A stretch of 24,993 nt of DNA from Proteobacteria bacterium UBA1148 (GTDB lineage Bacteria > Pseudomonadota > Gammaproteobacteria > Steroidobacterales > Rariloculaceae): NCBI GenBank assembly GCA_002311835.1, contig DBZY01000034.1, forward strand, positions 32,737-57,729. The letters are read 5' to 3'. Positions 15,729-24,189 of the stretch are shown piece after piece (within the stretch, counting starts at the first letter, position 1; each line of letters opens with the position of its first letter). The notes beneath the pieces were generated by a model. The model was not told the origin of the DNA and did no database searches. It saw only the letters and a list, made by a program, of their open reading frames with translations. Made by a program: the position numbers and the translations under genes.

Positions 15729-15760
15729 AGGGGATTTCCCAGAGCAAGGTCTCCGAGAGA

Positions 15761-18634
15761 ATGTCCACTAGTCGTATTCAAATTCGTGGTGCTCGGACGC
15801 ACAACCTAAAAAACATCGATCTCGATCTACCTCGAGACCGTTTGATTGTCCTCACTGGTTTGTCCGGATCGGGAAAATCTTCGCTGGCATTCGATACTAT
15901 CTATGCAGAAGGGCAGCGTCGATATGTGGAATCCCTGTCCACATACGCACGACAGTTCCTATCAATAATGGAGAAGCCGGAAGTCGACCATATCGAGGGT
16001 CTGTCGCCAGCTATCTCTATTGAACAAAAGTCAACTTCTCATAACCCGCGTTCCACCGTAGGTACGATCACTGAGATTTACGATTATTTGAGACTTCTCT
16101 TTGCGCGCGCAGGTATTCCGCACTGCCCATCCCACAAGACGGCGTTGGACGCGCAAAGTATCTCTCAAATGGTTGACCAGGCTCTCACACTCAAGGAGGG
16201 AACTCGAGTGATGTTGCTGGCACCCGTCGTTAGTGAAAAAAAGGGGGCCCACGCCGAGGTAATCACGAATCTTAAAGCCCGAGGATTCGTGAGAGCTCGG
16301 ATCGACGGAATTATCTATGACCTTGATGAGGCGCCAGAACTAGATCAACGACGCAAACATAATGTAGAAGCCATTGTAGATCGACTAATAATACGCTCTG
16401 AGCTGCGCCTGCGATTGGCGGAATCATTTGAAACAGCGCTTGGACTATCAGATGGGATCGCTCGTATAGCATTCATGGACAACCCCGAACGAGAACCCAT
16501 AATATTTTCAGACAGGTACGCATGCTCCTTATGCAACTACAGCATTCCAGAACTCGAGCCGAGGTTATTTTCGTTCAATAATCCTATAGGAGCCTGCCCT
16601 GACTGTGATGGTCTCGGCGTACGGCGTTTCTTTGATCCTCAACGAGTCGTGCGTTATCCACATCTCTCACTGGCGGGAGGGGCTGTTCGTGGCTGGGATC
16701 GACGCAATCTTTATTACTTTCAGCTTATACACTCCCTAGCGCAGCACTACGCCTTCGACATCGAAGAACCTTTTGAGACGCTCCCCGAGTCGATTCGTAA
16801 CGTAGTGCTATACGGCAGCAAAGATGAAAGCATTGAGTTCCACTACGTCAACACACGGGGAAATGAGACCCAGCGGAACCACCCGTTTGAGGGGATTATC
16901 CCAAACATGCGGCGAAGGTATAAGGAAACCGACTCCAGCGCTGTCCGAGAAGAACTCGGCAAATATCAGAGCATACAATGCTGTAAACACTGTGAAGGCT
17001 CTCGCCTAAACGAGGCCGCAAGAAACGTTCTTGTCGAAGATCATGCACTACACGACATTACGGCACAGAGCATCGGTGAAGTACTCAGTTTCTTCCAGAA
17101 CCTTAATCTCACTGGGTGGAGAGGCGAGATTGCAGACAAAATCATCAAAGAAATTCGGAGCCGCCTTGGCTTTCTCGCTGATGTGGGTCTCGACTATCTA
17201 ACCCTAGATCGTAACGCGAATACACTCTCGGGCGGTGAAGCCCAGAGAATTCGCCTGGCTAGCCAGATTGGCTCTGGTCTAGTCGGGGTCATGTACATTC
17301 TTGACGAACCCTCTATCGGACTACACCAAAGGGATCACCGGAGACTACTCGAGACTCTCCGCCAGCTACGCGACCTGGGCAATTCTATACTGGTAGTAGA
17401 GCATGATATGGAGACTATCTTAGCGGCAGACCACATCATCGACCTAGGGCCCGGTGCCGGGATTCATGGGGGCACAATTGTGGCGGAAGGCACACCCGAA
17501 GAAATCAAAGCGGCCTCCTGCTCGTTAACGGGTCAGTACCTCACTGGGCAACTCCAGATACCTCTACCGACTGAACGTCGTGAGTTTGATGATCAAGCGA
17601 TACTGAGTATCCGCGGAGCACGTGGAAATAACCTGAAGAACATCGATGTAGATATACCACTCGGACTGATGACGTGCGTCACGGGTGTATCTGGCTCAGG
17701 TAAGAGTACGCTGGTCAACGATACTTTATACCGACTCGCTGCAGAAAGAATTAATAAGTCCAGCTATGACCCAGCGCCATTCGATAAAGCAGAGGGCCTT
17801 GAGAAAATCAATCGCGTCATCGATATAAACCAGAGTCCAATCGGAAGAACGCCTCGGTCAAATCCCGCAACTTACACCGGGCTCTTCACGCCGATTCGTG
17901 AGCTGTTTGCAGCCACTCAAGAAGCGCGTTCTAGAGGCTATCAACCCGGCCGGTTCAGTTTCAACATCAAAGGTGGGCGCTGCGAATCCTGCCAGGGTGG
18001 TGGCGTCATCAAGGTAGAGATGCATTTTCTACCGGATATCTACGTTTCTTGCGATCTCTGCAATGGTAGGCGGTACAACAGAGAAACTCTTGATATTCGG
18101 TACAAAGGTAAAAATATTTACGAAGTACTGCAAATGACTGTCGAAGCTGCACTAGGATTTTTCCGCAATGTCCCCCAAATCGCCAAAAAACTGGAAACAC
18201 TTGCTGCCGTCGGGCTCACGTACATTCAGCTAGGTCAAAATGCAATAACGCTCTCCGGAGGAGAAGCGCAACGCATTAAACTTGCCAAAGAACTCTCAAA
18301 GAGTAGCACCGGTTCCACATTGTATATTCTGGATGAACCGACGACCGGGCTACACTTTCACGATATAGCTCAGCTCTTAGAGGTGCTCTACAAACTTAGG
18401 GATCATGGAAATACTATCGTGATTATTGAACACAACCTGGAAGTCATAAAAACTGCTGATTGGGTCGTCGACCTAGGCTTGGAGGGTGGCCTCGGTGGAG
18501 GCGAGGTTGTAGCAATTGGTCCTCCGGAAGTCATCGCGCGAGACCGACAATCGCATACAGGAAAGTGTTTGCGAGAATTTTTTCAAGCTCGGGACCAGGC
18601 GACCGTCCCAAAGAACAAGTCAGAAACACTCTAG
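15761..18634 (+). CDS. uvrA: Excinuclease ABC subunit A
   Basis: UvrA is the damage-recognition ATPase of nucleotide excision repair; a dimer loads UvrB at lesions. The 957-residue protein has two ABC modules. The first Walker A is GLSGSGKSS (33-41), the second GVSGSGKST (642-650); each module has an LSGGEAQRI-type signature and an ILDEP Walker B. Zinc fingers are visible as CSLC...CPDC in the first half and C741-ESC...CDLC (764-767) in the second. Sequence follows E. coli UvrA (940 residues) closely, including SLSTYARQFL and DINQSPIGRTPRSNPATYTG. The ATG with GGTCTCCGAGAGA upstream has only a weak ribosome site. It is divergent from ssb, and its TAG stop shares CTAG with the convergent trpS stop. 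Confidence 0.98.
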   Translation: MSTSRIQIRGARTHNLKNIDLDLPRDRLIVLTGLSGSGKSSLAFDTIYAEGQRRYVESLSTYARQFLSIMEKPEVDHIEGLSPAISIEQKSTSHNPRSTVGTITEIYDYLRLLFARAGIPHCPSHKTALDAQSISQMVDQALTLKEGTRVMLLAPVVSEKKGAHAEVITNLKARGFVRARIDGIIYDLDEAPELDQRRKHNVEAIVDRLIIRSELRLRLAESFETALGLSDGIARIAFMDNPEREPIIFSDRYACSLCNYSIPELEPRLFSFNNPIGACPDCDGLGVRRFFDPQRVVRYPHLSLAGGAVRGWDRRNLYYFQLIHSLAQHYAFDIEEPFETLPESIRNVVLYGSKDESIEFHYVNTRGNETQRNHPFEGIIPNMRRRYKETDSSAVREELGKYQSIQCCKHCEGSRLNEAARNVLVEDHALHDITAQSIGEVLSFFQNLNLTGWRGEIADKIIKEIRSRLGFLADVGLDYLTLDRNANTLSGGEAQRIRLASQIGSGLVGVMYILDEPSIGLHQRDHRRLLETLRQLRDLGNSILVVEHDMETILAADHIIDLGPGAGIHGGTIVAEGTPEEIKAASCSLTGQYLTGQLQIPLPTERREFDDQAILSIRGARGNNLKNIDVDIPLGLMTCVTGVSGSGKSTLVNDTLYRLAAERINKSSYDPAPFDKAEGLEKINRVIDINQSPIGRTPRSNPATYTGLFTPIRELFAATQEARSRGYQPGRFSFNIKGGRCESCQGGGVIKVEMHFLPDIYVSCDLCNGRRYNRETLDIRYKGKNIYEVLQMTVEAALGFFRNVPQIAKKLETLAAVGLTYIQLGQNAITLSGGEAQRIKLAKELSKSSTGSTLYILDEPTTGLHFHDIAQLLEVLYKLRDHGNTIVIIEHNLEVIKTADWVVDLGLEGGLGGGEVVAIGPPEVIARDRQSHTGKCLREFFQARDQATVPKNKSETL

Positions 18635-19632
18635 CCTAACGGTTGAAGCCCTATGGCAGCGCGAATCTTGGCCATAAAAGGGTGGCTTACTTCTCTGGCC
18701 TTTTGGGCTCCCCGTTGCAACACTTGCTCCACGTAATCAGGCGCCGCTATTAGCTTGTTGTACTCCTCTCTGGGTTCTTTCAGGTGCTCATTCAGGTACT
18801 CGAATAGCATCTGCTTCATCTCACCCCAAGCAATACCTCCTGTATAGAGCTTACGGATTGACTCAGCCTCCTCGTCTGAGGAAAACGCGCGGTAAATTGA
18901 GAACAAAGCGCTCGTATCTGGATCCTTGGGTTCCCCCGGTTCCTGAGAGTTGGTCTTAATACGCATTATCAGTTTGCGCAGCACCTTCTCCTCAGCAAAG
19001 AGCGGAATGATGTTCCCATAGCTTTTCGACATCTTACGTCCGTCAAGTCCTGGCAGTACGGCTGCGTTTTCGTCAATGACCGCCTCAGGAAGTACAAATG
19101 TTTCTCCGTAGTGATGGTTAAAGCGCCCCGCAATATCCCGGGCCATTTCAACATGCTGAATCTGGTCTTTGCCTACAGGCACCTTGTTCGCTTTAAACAT
19201 AAGAATGTCAGCGGCCATTAGGATGGGATAACAAAACAACCCCATAGTGATGCCTTTATCCGGGTCCTTTTTATCCGTCGCCTCATTCTCAGCAACTGCA
19301 CCTTTATAAGCGTGCGCACGGTTCATCAAGCCTTTTGCCGTCATACACGTCAGTATCCAAGTTAGTTCCATGATCTCTGGAACATCTGATTGGCGATAGA
19401 AAATACACTCTGAACTAAGACCCGCTGCCAACCAACTAGCTGCGATCTCCAGTGTCGAACACGCCATTTGCCCAGGGTCGCGACTTTTTACCAGAGAGTG
19501 GTAGTCGGCAAGAAAGTAAAATGATGTAACGCTCGTATCAAAGCTTGCAAGAACAGTGGGGCGAATCGCTCCTACATAGTTCCCAATGTGCGGCGTACCC
19601 GTGGTGGTAATCCCAGTTAATACTGTATCCAT
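18631..19632 (-). CDS. trpS: Tryptophanyl-tRNA synthetase
   Basis: TrpS is a class I synthetase charging tRNA-Trp. The 333-residue protein has HIGN at residues 15-18 in TGITTTGTPHIGNYVGAIRP and KMSKS at 200-204, with PILMAADILMFKANKVPVGKDQIQH, the tryptophan/ATP pocket block, in between. The TGITTTGTPHIGNY form matches the longer TrpS type found in pseudomonads and xanthomonads (typical lengths near 330 or more). The gene starts 14 bases after ggt and is probably co-transcribed with it. Its stop overlaps the uvrA stop in a single CTAG. Confidence 0.96.
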   Translation of the reverse strand: MDTVLTGITTTGTPHIGNYVGAIRPTVLASFDTSVTSFYFLADYHSLVKSRDPGQMACSTLEIAASWLAAGLSSECIFYRQSDVPEIMELTWILTCMTAKGLMNRAHAYKGAVAENEATDKKDPDKGITMGLFCYPILMAADILMFKANKVPVGKDQIQHVEMARDIAGRFNHHYGETFVLPEAVIDENAAVLPGLDGRKMSKSYGNIIPLFAEEKVLRKLIMRIKTNSQEPGEPKDPDTSALFSIYRAFSSDEEAESIRKLYTGGIAWGEMKQMLFEYLNEHLKEPREEYNKLIAAPDYVEQVLQRGAQKAREVSHPFMAKIRAAIGLQPLG

Positions 19633-19646
19633 AACTCGTGCCCGAC

Positions 19647-21290
19647 CTAGAAGCCGGCAGCTTGGCCGTCCTTTCTCGATTCAGATGCTCCAAAGTAAAT
19701 ATTATTTTTGCTATCTCGTTGTATTGCTTGATAGCCTCCGTAACCTCCCGCCCCCCGTGCTGTGCGATGCCCAAGCGCTATCAGCGCCGCTAGCGTCTCG
19801 TCCCTGTGACCAGACTCCAGATAAACTATCCCACCATCAATCATTTTGTCTCCCATCGGATCACTGGAACCATCGTGCCGTACACGTGGCGCATCTCCCG
19901 CGGCCTGAATATCCATACCGAAATCGATGATATTGTTCAATACTTGGACCTGTCCCTGTGGCTGCATGGCTGCTCCCATCACTCCGAAACTCATGTAGGG
20001 CTCGCCGTTTCGGGTGACAAAGGCGGGGATAATAGTATGAAACGGACGTTTCCCAGGGGCATACACATTAGCGTGCCTTAGATCGAGACTGAACATTTCA
20101 CCCCGGTCCTGCAGGACAAACCCCATATCTCCCGGTGTCATGCCCGATCCCATCCCTCGATAATTACTTTGGATCAGGGAGATCATGTTGCCATTCTTAT
20201 CGGCAACCGTCAGATAAACCGTATCCCCCTGATTCAAGTGCTCTGGCTCTCCAAGCGGGAACTCCCGGGACGCTTGTCCAAGATCGATCAATGCTCGCCT
20301 CTTACTGGCATAAGGCTTTGAAATTAGCTCGGCCACTGGTATGTCTGAGAAACTCGGGTCCGAGTAAAAATGCGCCCGATCCTCGAAAGCAAGCTTCTTC
20401 GCCTCGACGAGCAAATGCAGATATTCCGGGCTCCCCCAGCCGAGCGAGTTCAGGTCATAACCCTCTAGAATGTTCAACATCTGCAGCACTGCAATGCCTT
20501 GACCGTTTGGGGGCAGCTCCCAAACATCGTAGCCACGGTAATTGGTCGCAACGGGTTCTACCCACTCCGATGTATGCTCTGCCAAATCGGCATAGGTCAA
20601 AAACCCTCCATTGACAGCCATGTAGTCATGAATTGCACGAGCAATATGGCCGCAGTAAAACTCGTCGCGCCCTCCCTCCACAATACGTTTATACGTATCT
20701 GCCAATCTGGGGTTGGTAAAGATTTCACCACAAATAGGTGCTCTGCCCCTAGGTAAGAACACGGAGGCAAATCCTGGATACTCTCCTAACAAATCCGCAT
20801 CGTTCGCCCAGTCGGCCGCGATGATCTCTGTGACGGGAAACCCTTCTTCTGCGTAGGCAATAGCCGGTGCTAGTAATTGTGCCATCGGCAAATATCCAAA
20901 TTTTTTATGTAGTTTGAACCAACCATCTACCGCGCCTGGGGTGCTAACGCTCAACGGCCCATAAGTAGGTATTCGGCCGTCCGGACAAGAGCGACTCATC
21001 TGCTCGAAACTCAATTCTCGAGGCGACCTCCCGCTAGCATTGAGTCCCGATAGCGTCTCCGTTCCTGCCTCCCAATTTATGGCAAATAAATCTCCTCCAA
21101 TCCCGCTACCAGTAGGTTCCACTAGACCAAGAACTGCGTTTGCAGCAATAGCACCGTCTACAGCGGTTCCACCCAACTTAAGAGTATCAACGGCTACTTG
21201 GGTAGCAAGAGGGTGACTCGTTGCCGCCATACCACTCGTCGCCATAACAACCGAGCGTGTAGAAAAATGTTTCCCAGAAGGTCTGTCCAT
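19647..21290 (-). CDS. ggt: Gamma-glutamyltransferase family protein (cytosolic type)
   Basis: Members cleave gamma-glutamyl bonds, as in glutathione, and are made as self-cleaving precursors of the Ntn-hydrolase class. This 547-residue protein has the family start SHPLATQVAVDTLKLGGTAVDGAIAAN, EPTGSGIGGDLFA near 58-70 and STPGAVDGW near 116-124. The likely autocleavage threonine is T357 in NQGDTVYLTVADKNGN, with the SNYRGMGSGM oxyanion block after it and a YGGYQAI C-terminal motif. There is no signal peptide, so unlike E. coli Ggt it should stay in the cytoplasm, resembling the YwrD-like subgroup. Substrate is uncertain. It precedes trpS by 14 bases and diverges from pepQ across a shared inverted repeat. 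Confidence 0.92.
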   Translation of the reverse strand: MDRPSGKHFSTRSVVMATSGMAATSHPLATQVAVDTLKLGGTAVDGAIAANAVLGLVEPTGSGIGGDLFAINWEAGTETLSGLNASGRSPRELSFEQMSRSCPDGRIPTYGPLSVSTPGAVDGWFKLHKKFGYLPMAQLLAPAIAYAEEGFPVTEIIAADWANDADLLGEYPGFASVFLPRGRAPICGEIFTNPRLADTYKRIVEGGRDEFYCGHIARAIHDYMAVNGGFLTYADLAEHTSEWVEPVATNYRGYDVWELPPNGQGIAVLQMLNILEGYDLNSLGWGSPEYLHLLVEAKKLAFEDRAHFYSDPSFSDIPVAELISKPYASKRRALIDLGQASREFPLGEPEHLNQGDTVYLTVADKNGNMISLIQSNYRGMGSGMTPGDMGFVLQDRGEMFSLDLRHANVYAPGKRPFHTIIPAFVTRNGEPYMSFGVMGAAMQPQGQVQVLNNIIDFGMDIQAAGDAPRVRHDGSSDPMGDKMIDGGIVYLESGHRDETLAALIALGHRTARGAGGYGGYQAIQRDSKNNIYFGASESRKDGQAAGF

Positions 21291-21311
21291 AACCGTTAGT
21301 AGATCTTAGAC

Positions 21312-21386
21312 TTCAGAATAATGCTAAAAACTCGCTAGTCGATCGTTCGCCAACACCCTATTATTCACGAGTTTTAGCATTCTGAA
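21312..21386. repeat. Imperfect inverted repeat between divergent ggt and pepQ
   Basis: The left arm (21312-21334) and right arm (21368-21386) are reverse complements apart from a 3-base and a 1-base insertion in the left arm; the shared core reads CGAGTTTT-AGCATT-CTGAA when read toward each gene. The 33-base spacer contains CGATCG. Each arm ends 21 to 31 bases before its gene's start codon and has the same orientation relative to it. It could be a pair of operator or promoter elements controlling both genes, or a large RNA or DNA hairpin. No typical -35/-10 pair is evident. Confidence 0.8.
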
Positions 21387-21417
21387 TACATGCCAAAAGA
21401 CTTGATGGAGCAACCAA

Positions 21418-22767
21418 GTGCCTGAGCAACTCTCCTTAGACAGCTGGGTAGAGCTTTACTCCGATCACCTTGAAGAATGGAGTCGGCGATTCACAAAAGC
21501 GTGCGATGCGTGCAAGGTGGATGGAATTATCGTGTTTTCTGGCACAGAGAAACAGAAATTCCGAGACGATAGTGGTTATCCTTTTTTTGTAGAACCCTAC
21601 TTTAAAGCATGGTTGCCCCTATCGTCTCCAAACTCAGCCCTAAAGATCCTTCCCGGGGAGACGCCCCTGCTGGTATGCGCCCAGAAGATAGATTTCTGGT
21701 ATGCGCCTCTTGAAATACCAGTGAATTTCTGGACTCATCATTTTGAAATTCGCTTTGTAGAGAGCATGGCGCTGCTTTTAGGTGAACTGGGGAGTCCTAT
21801 AGCTAACCTGGCGGCCATCGGAGAAGATGCAAATACTTCGATGGGATTTTCTAGCATCAATGATGCCAAACTGCTCGCGTATCTAGATTTTTATCGCGCC
21901 TTCAAAACTCCTTATGAAGTGGCCTGTATAGAGGAATCCAATCGGATTTCAGCGACCGGACATGCCGCTGTCCAGACAGCATTAACGGAAGAACCATGTC
22001 GACGATCAGAGTTTGACTTGAATCAGATTTATTGTAGTGCAACACAACAGCGTGAGGCTGATCTTCCTTACCAAAACATCGTCGCATTGAACGAACATGC
22101 CAGCATACTTCACTACCAGAATATGGATCGTACGCCTCCAGAAGAATTCCGCTCATTCCTGCTGGATGCTGGTGCGGAGTTTAATGGCTACGCGTCAGAT
22201 GTTACGAGAACTCACTCGAGCGGTCTTGAATTATTTGATGCTTTAATCTCCTCTATGGATACTGTACAAAAAAGATTATGCGCGGGAGCTCGAAGTGGTG
22301 TTAGCTTTGTAGCGCTCAATGACTTCGCACATCGACTGCTGGCGGATGTGTTAGAAGAGCATAAAATTGTCAGCTGTGGAGCTGAGGATAGTTACAATCT
22401 TGGTATAACAAAAATATTTTTACCTCACGGACTTGGACACCTGCTTGGACTCCAAGTACATGATGCAGGAGGGCATCTGAATACGCTGGAAGAAACTGGC
22501 ATTCCACCGCCAGACGAACATCCGTTTTTACGTTTAACAAGAACACTCGAGCCCGGATTTGTCATAACTATTGAACCAGGACTCTACTTCATTCCATCAC
22601 TGCTAGAGACTCTCAGAAGTAGTTCTATGAAAAATATGATTAACTGGAATCGTGTAGATGTATTGATGCCATACGGAGGAATTCGAATAGAGGATAATAT
22701 TCTCGTTACTGACACTGCAAGCCGAAATCTTTCACGTCCGGCTTTATTGCAGTCAGGAGTGTTATGA
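21418..22767 (+). CDS. pepQ: Xaa-Pro dipeptidase
   Basis: PepQ is a cytoplasmic two-metal (usually manganese) M24 peptidase that splits Xaa-Pro dipeptides; E. coli PepQ also hydrolyses organophosphate triesters. At 449 residues it matches E. coli (443) along its length: YPFFVEPYFKAWLP, ALNEHASILHYQNMD, LLDAGAEFNGYASDVTRT. The five metal ligands are present: D250, D261, H337 (HGLGHLLGLQVHD), E386 (TIEPGLYFI) and E425 (GGIRIEDN). The start is GTG, supported by GGAG seven bases upstream; an ATG nearby is out of frame. It is divergent from ggt, sharing the inverted-repeat region. Base composition is lower in G+C than the leftward genes. Confidence 0.96.
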   Translation: MPEQLSLDSWVELYSDHLEEWSRRFTKACDACKVDGIIVFSGTEKQKFRDDSGYPFFVEPYFKAWLPLSSPNSALKILPGETPLLVCAQKIDFWYAPLEIPVNFWTHHFEIRFVESMALLLGELGSPIANLAAIGEDANTSMGFSSINDAKLLAYLDFYRAFKTPYEVACIEESNRISATGHAAVQTALTEEPCRRSEFDLNQIYCSATQQREADLPYQNIVALNEHASILHYQNMDRTPPEEFRSFLLDAGAEFNGYASDVTRTHSSGLELFDALISSMDTVQKRLCAGARSGVSFVALNDFAHRLLADVLEEHKIVSCGAEDSYNLGITKIFLPHGLGHLLGLQVHDAGGHLNTLEETGIPPPDEHPFLRLTRTLEPGFVITIEPGLYFIPSLLETLRSSSMKNMINWNRVDVLMPYGGIRIEDNILVTDTASRNLSRPALLQSGVL

Positions 22768-22835
22768 CAATATTAATCTGTTGGCTTACTCTCTGACGAA
22801 CGACTAGCATTAAGAATCAGGGGGAACATTAGAAG

Positions 22836-23426
22836 ATGTCAGCTCGCACTCAAGACCTACCGCCACTGCGTGGATGCAAACACATCATTCGCGAGCTCAG
22901 ATATCACGAGGCTTCCAGACAGGTATTAGCGTTCGTTCTCATTGCATGGTTTGCTTTCATCTCAAAACCTCTCTGGCTATCATCTCTGATCGGAAGCCCA
23001 CTCATACTTATCGGCACTCTGCTTCGACTTTACGCAAGTGGATTTATCGTCAAGAACAAAAAACTTGCAACACATGGCCCATACGCACTAGTCCGACATC
23101 CGCTATACACGGGTAACATACTGATTATAAGTGGATTTTATATTTATAGCAGTATCTCATGGACACTAGCACTCACAGCATTTTTCTTCTGGTTTTACTA
23201 TCCAACCGCTATCGAATACGAAGATCGGAAGCTTCGTACGGTCTTTGGCGCTCAGTGGGAACAGTGGTCCAGGAAGGTACCGAAGCTTATCCCAACATTC
23301 TCAAATCTAGAGGCTGTGGTAACCGGCGACTGGTCTTTTGCAAAGAGTGCGCATCGGAACGGTGAGCCTCTCATCGTTTTTTTTATCATAGTCTGTTTCA
23401 GCTATATGACGTGGAAGCTTCCATGA
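22836..23426 (+). CDS. ICMT/PEMT-like membrane methyltransferase
   Basis: The 196-residue protein belongs to the isoprenylcysteine carboxyl methyltransferase / phospholipid methyltransferase superfamily. Evidence: the signature GPYALVRHPLYTGN at residues 81-94 (SAM and substrate site), the downstream EYEDRKLRTVFGAQWEQW block, and several hydrophobic segments (about 29-45, 47-67, 94-108, 110-128 and a last one near 178-194). It should sit in the inner membrane. The true substrate is unknown; bacteria generally lack prenylated CaaX proteins, so a lipid, quinone-like or other small substrate is possible. GGGGGAAC upstream serves as ribosome site. Its TGA overlaps the ATG of the next gene, a kinase-like protein, so the two are translationally coupled. 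Confidence 0.85.
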   Translation: MSARTQDLPPLRGCKHIIRELRYHEASRQVLAFVLIAWFAFISKPLWLSSLIGSPLILIGTLLRLYASGFIVKNKKLATHGPYALVRHPLYTGNILIISGFYIYSSISWTLALTAFFFWFYYPTAIEYEDRKLRTVFGAQWEQWSRKVPKLIPTFSNLEAVVTGDWSFAKSAHRNGEPLIVFFIIVCFSYMTWKLP

Positions 23427-24127
23427 CCCCGGATGAGCACGTCAACAAGTTATCCTTTGATCAAACGCAAAATATTCGTAACTGGCTACGGACACACGAT
23501 CCGAAAGATGCTTTAGGATCAGGCTACCAAGCTTCTATCTTTTTATATAGAGGCCTTGGCGAAGAATTTATTGTAAAGAAAGCATTCGGCTCTATGATAA
23601 GAAAAAAATTCAGCGAAGCATCAATTCGGCACGAAGAACAAGTCTACCGGAAACTCAACGGGATTCCCGGTATCCCGAAGTGTTTTGGACTACTGGATAC
23701 GAAATATCTGATACTAGAATATATTCCAGGTGACTCCTATCGCATGCTTGAACACGAGTTGAATGATAGAAATCATTTTTTTTCTAATCTTTTGTCCATA
23801 CTAAATGACATGCATACAGCAGGTGTAGCCCACGGAGATTTAAAACGGAAAGACAATATTCTTGTCGGTCCGAATCAGGAGCCATTTATTATTGATTTTG
23901 GAGTATCAGTTTTAGCGGAAGGTAGAGGAGGTTTTATATTCAACGCTATCAGACAGGCCGACCGGAACGCATGGATTAAGCACAAATACCATGGATACAC
24001 CTCCCACCTCTCAACAAAAGATATTGAGATTTTTAAACCAATGCGCCTAGAAAAGGTGGCCAAAATAATCCGGGTTATCTGGCAGATGCTTACCTTGAGA
24101 CGCTGGCGGAAGCGCCGAAAATCCTAA
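23423..24127 (+). CDS. Small protein-kinase-like enzyme (RIO/LPS-kinase-type fold)
   Basis: The 234-residue product has a minimal kinase fold: a glycine-rich GSGYQASIFLYRG loop, VKK at 51-53 with the ATP-contacting lysine, the hinge LILEYIPG, the catalytic loop HGDLKRKDNILV (D139, K141, N145) and the metal-binding IIDFG (D158). No receptor or membrane segment is present. The C terminus is strongly basic (LRRWRKRRKS). It resembles RIO-like and InaA/lipopolysaccharide-kinase-like proteins but I cannot place it in one family. Asparagine lies six residues after the catalytic aspartate, not five. I start at the ATG overlapping the methyltransferase stop (ATGA); a GTG four codons earlier is possible. 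Base composition is markedly AT-rich. Substrate unknown. Confidence 0.85.
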   Translation: MTPDEHVNKLSFDQTQNIRNWLRTHDPKDALGSGYQASIFLYRGLGEEFIVKKAFGSMIRKKFSEASIRHEEQVYRKLNGIPGIPKCFGLLDTKYLILEYIPGDSYRMLEHELNDRNHFFSNLLSILNDMHTAGVAHGDLKRKDNILVGPNQEPFIIDFGVSVLAEGRGGFIFNAIRQADRNAWIKHKYHGYTSHLSTKDIEIFKPMRLEKVAKIIRVIWQMLTLRRWRKRRKS

Positions 24128-24189
24128 GCACCACAGAGACTAAGAATCTCTAGAAAACACCTAGCAAAGGATAATCAGTTGGTTGTTTT

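Noticed and set aside
16654..16662. TTATCCACA, a perfect DnaA-box sequence
   Set aside because: A single copy within uvrA coding sequence with no cluster, AT-rich unwinding region or origin genes nearby; chance is the best explanation.
24135..24151. AGAGA-N7-TCTCT hairpin between the kinase gene and rplQ as a bidirectional terminator
   Set aside because: Only five base pairs, A/T-G/C mixed, and no T run on either strand.
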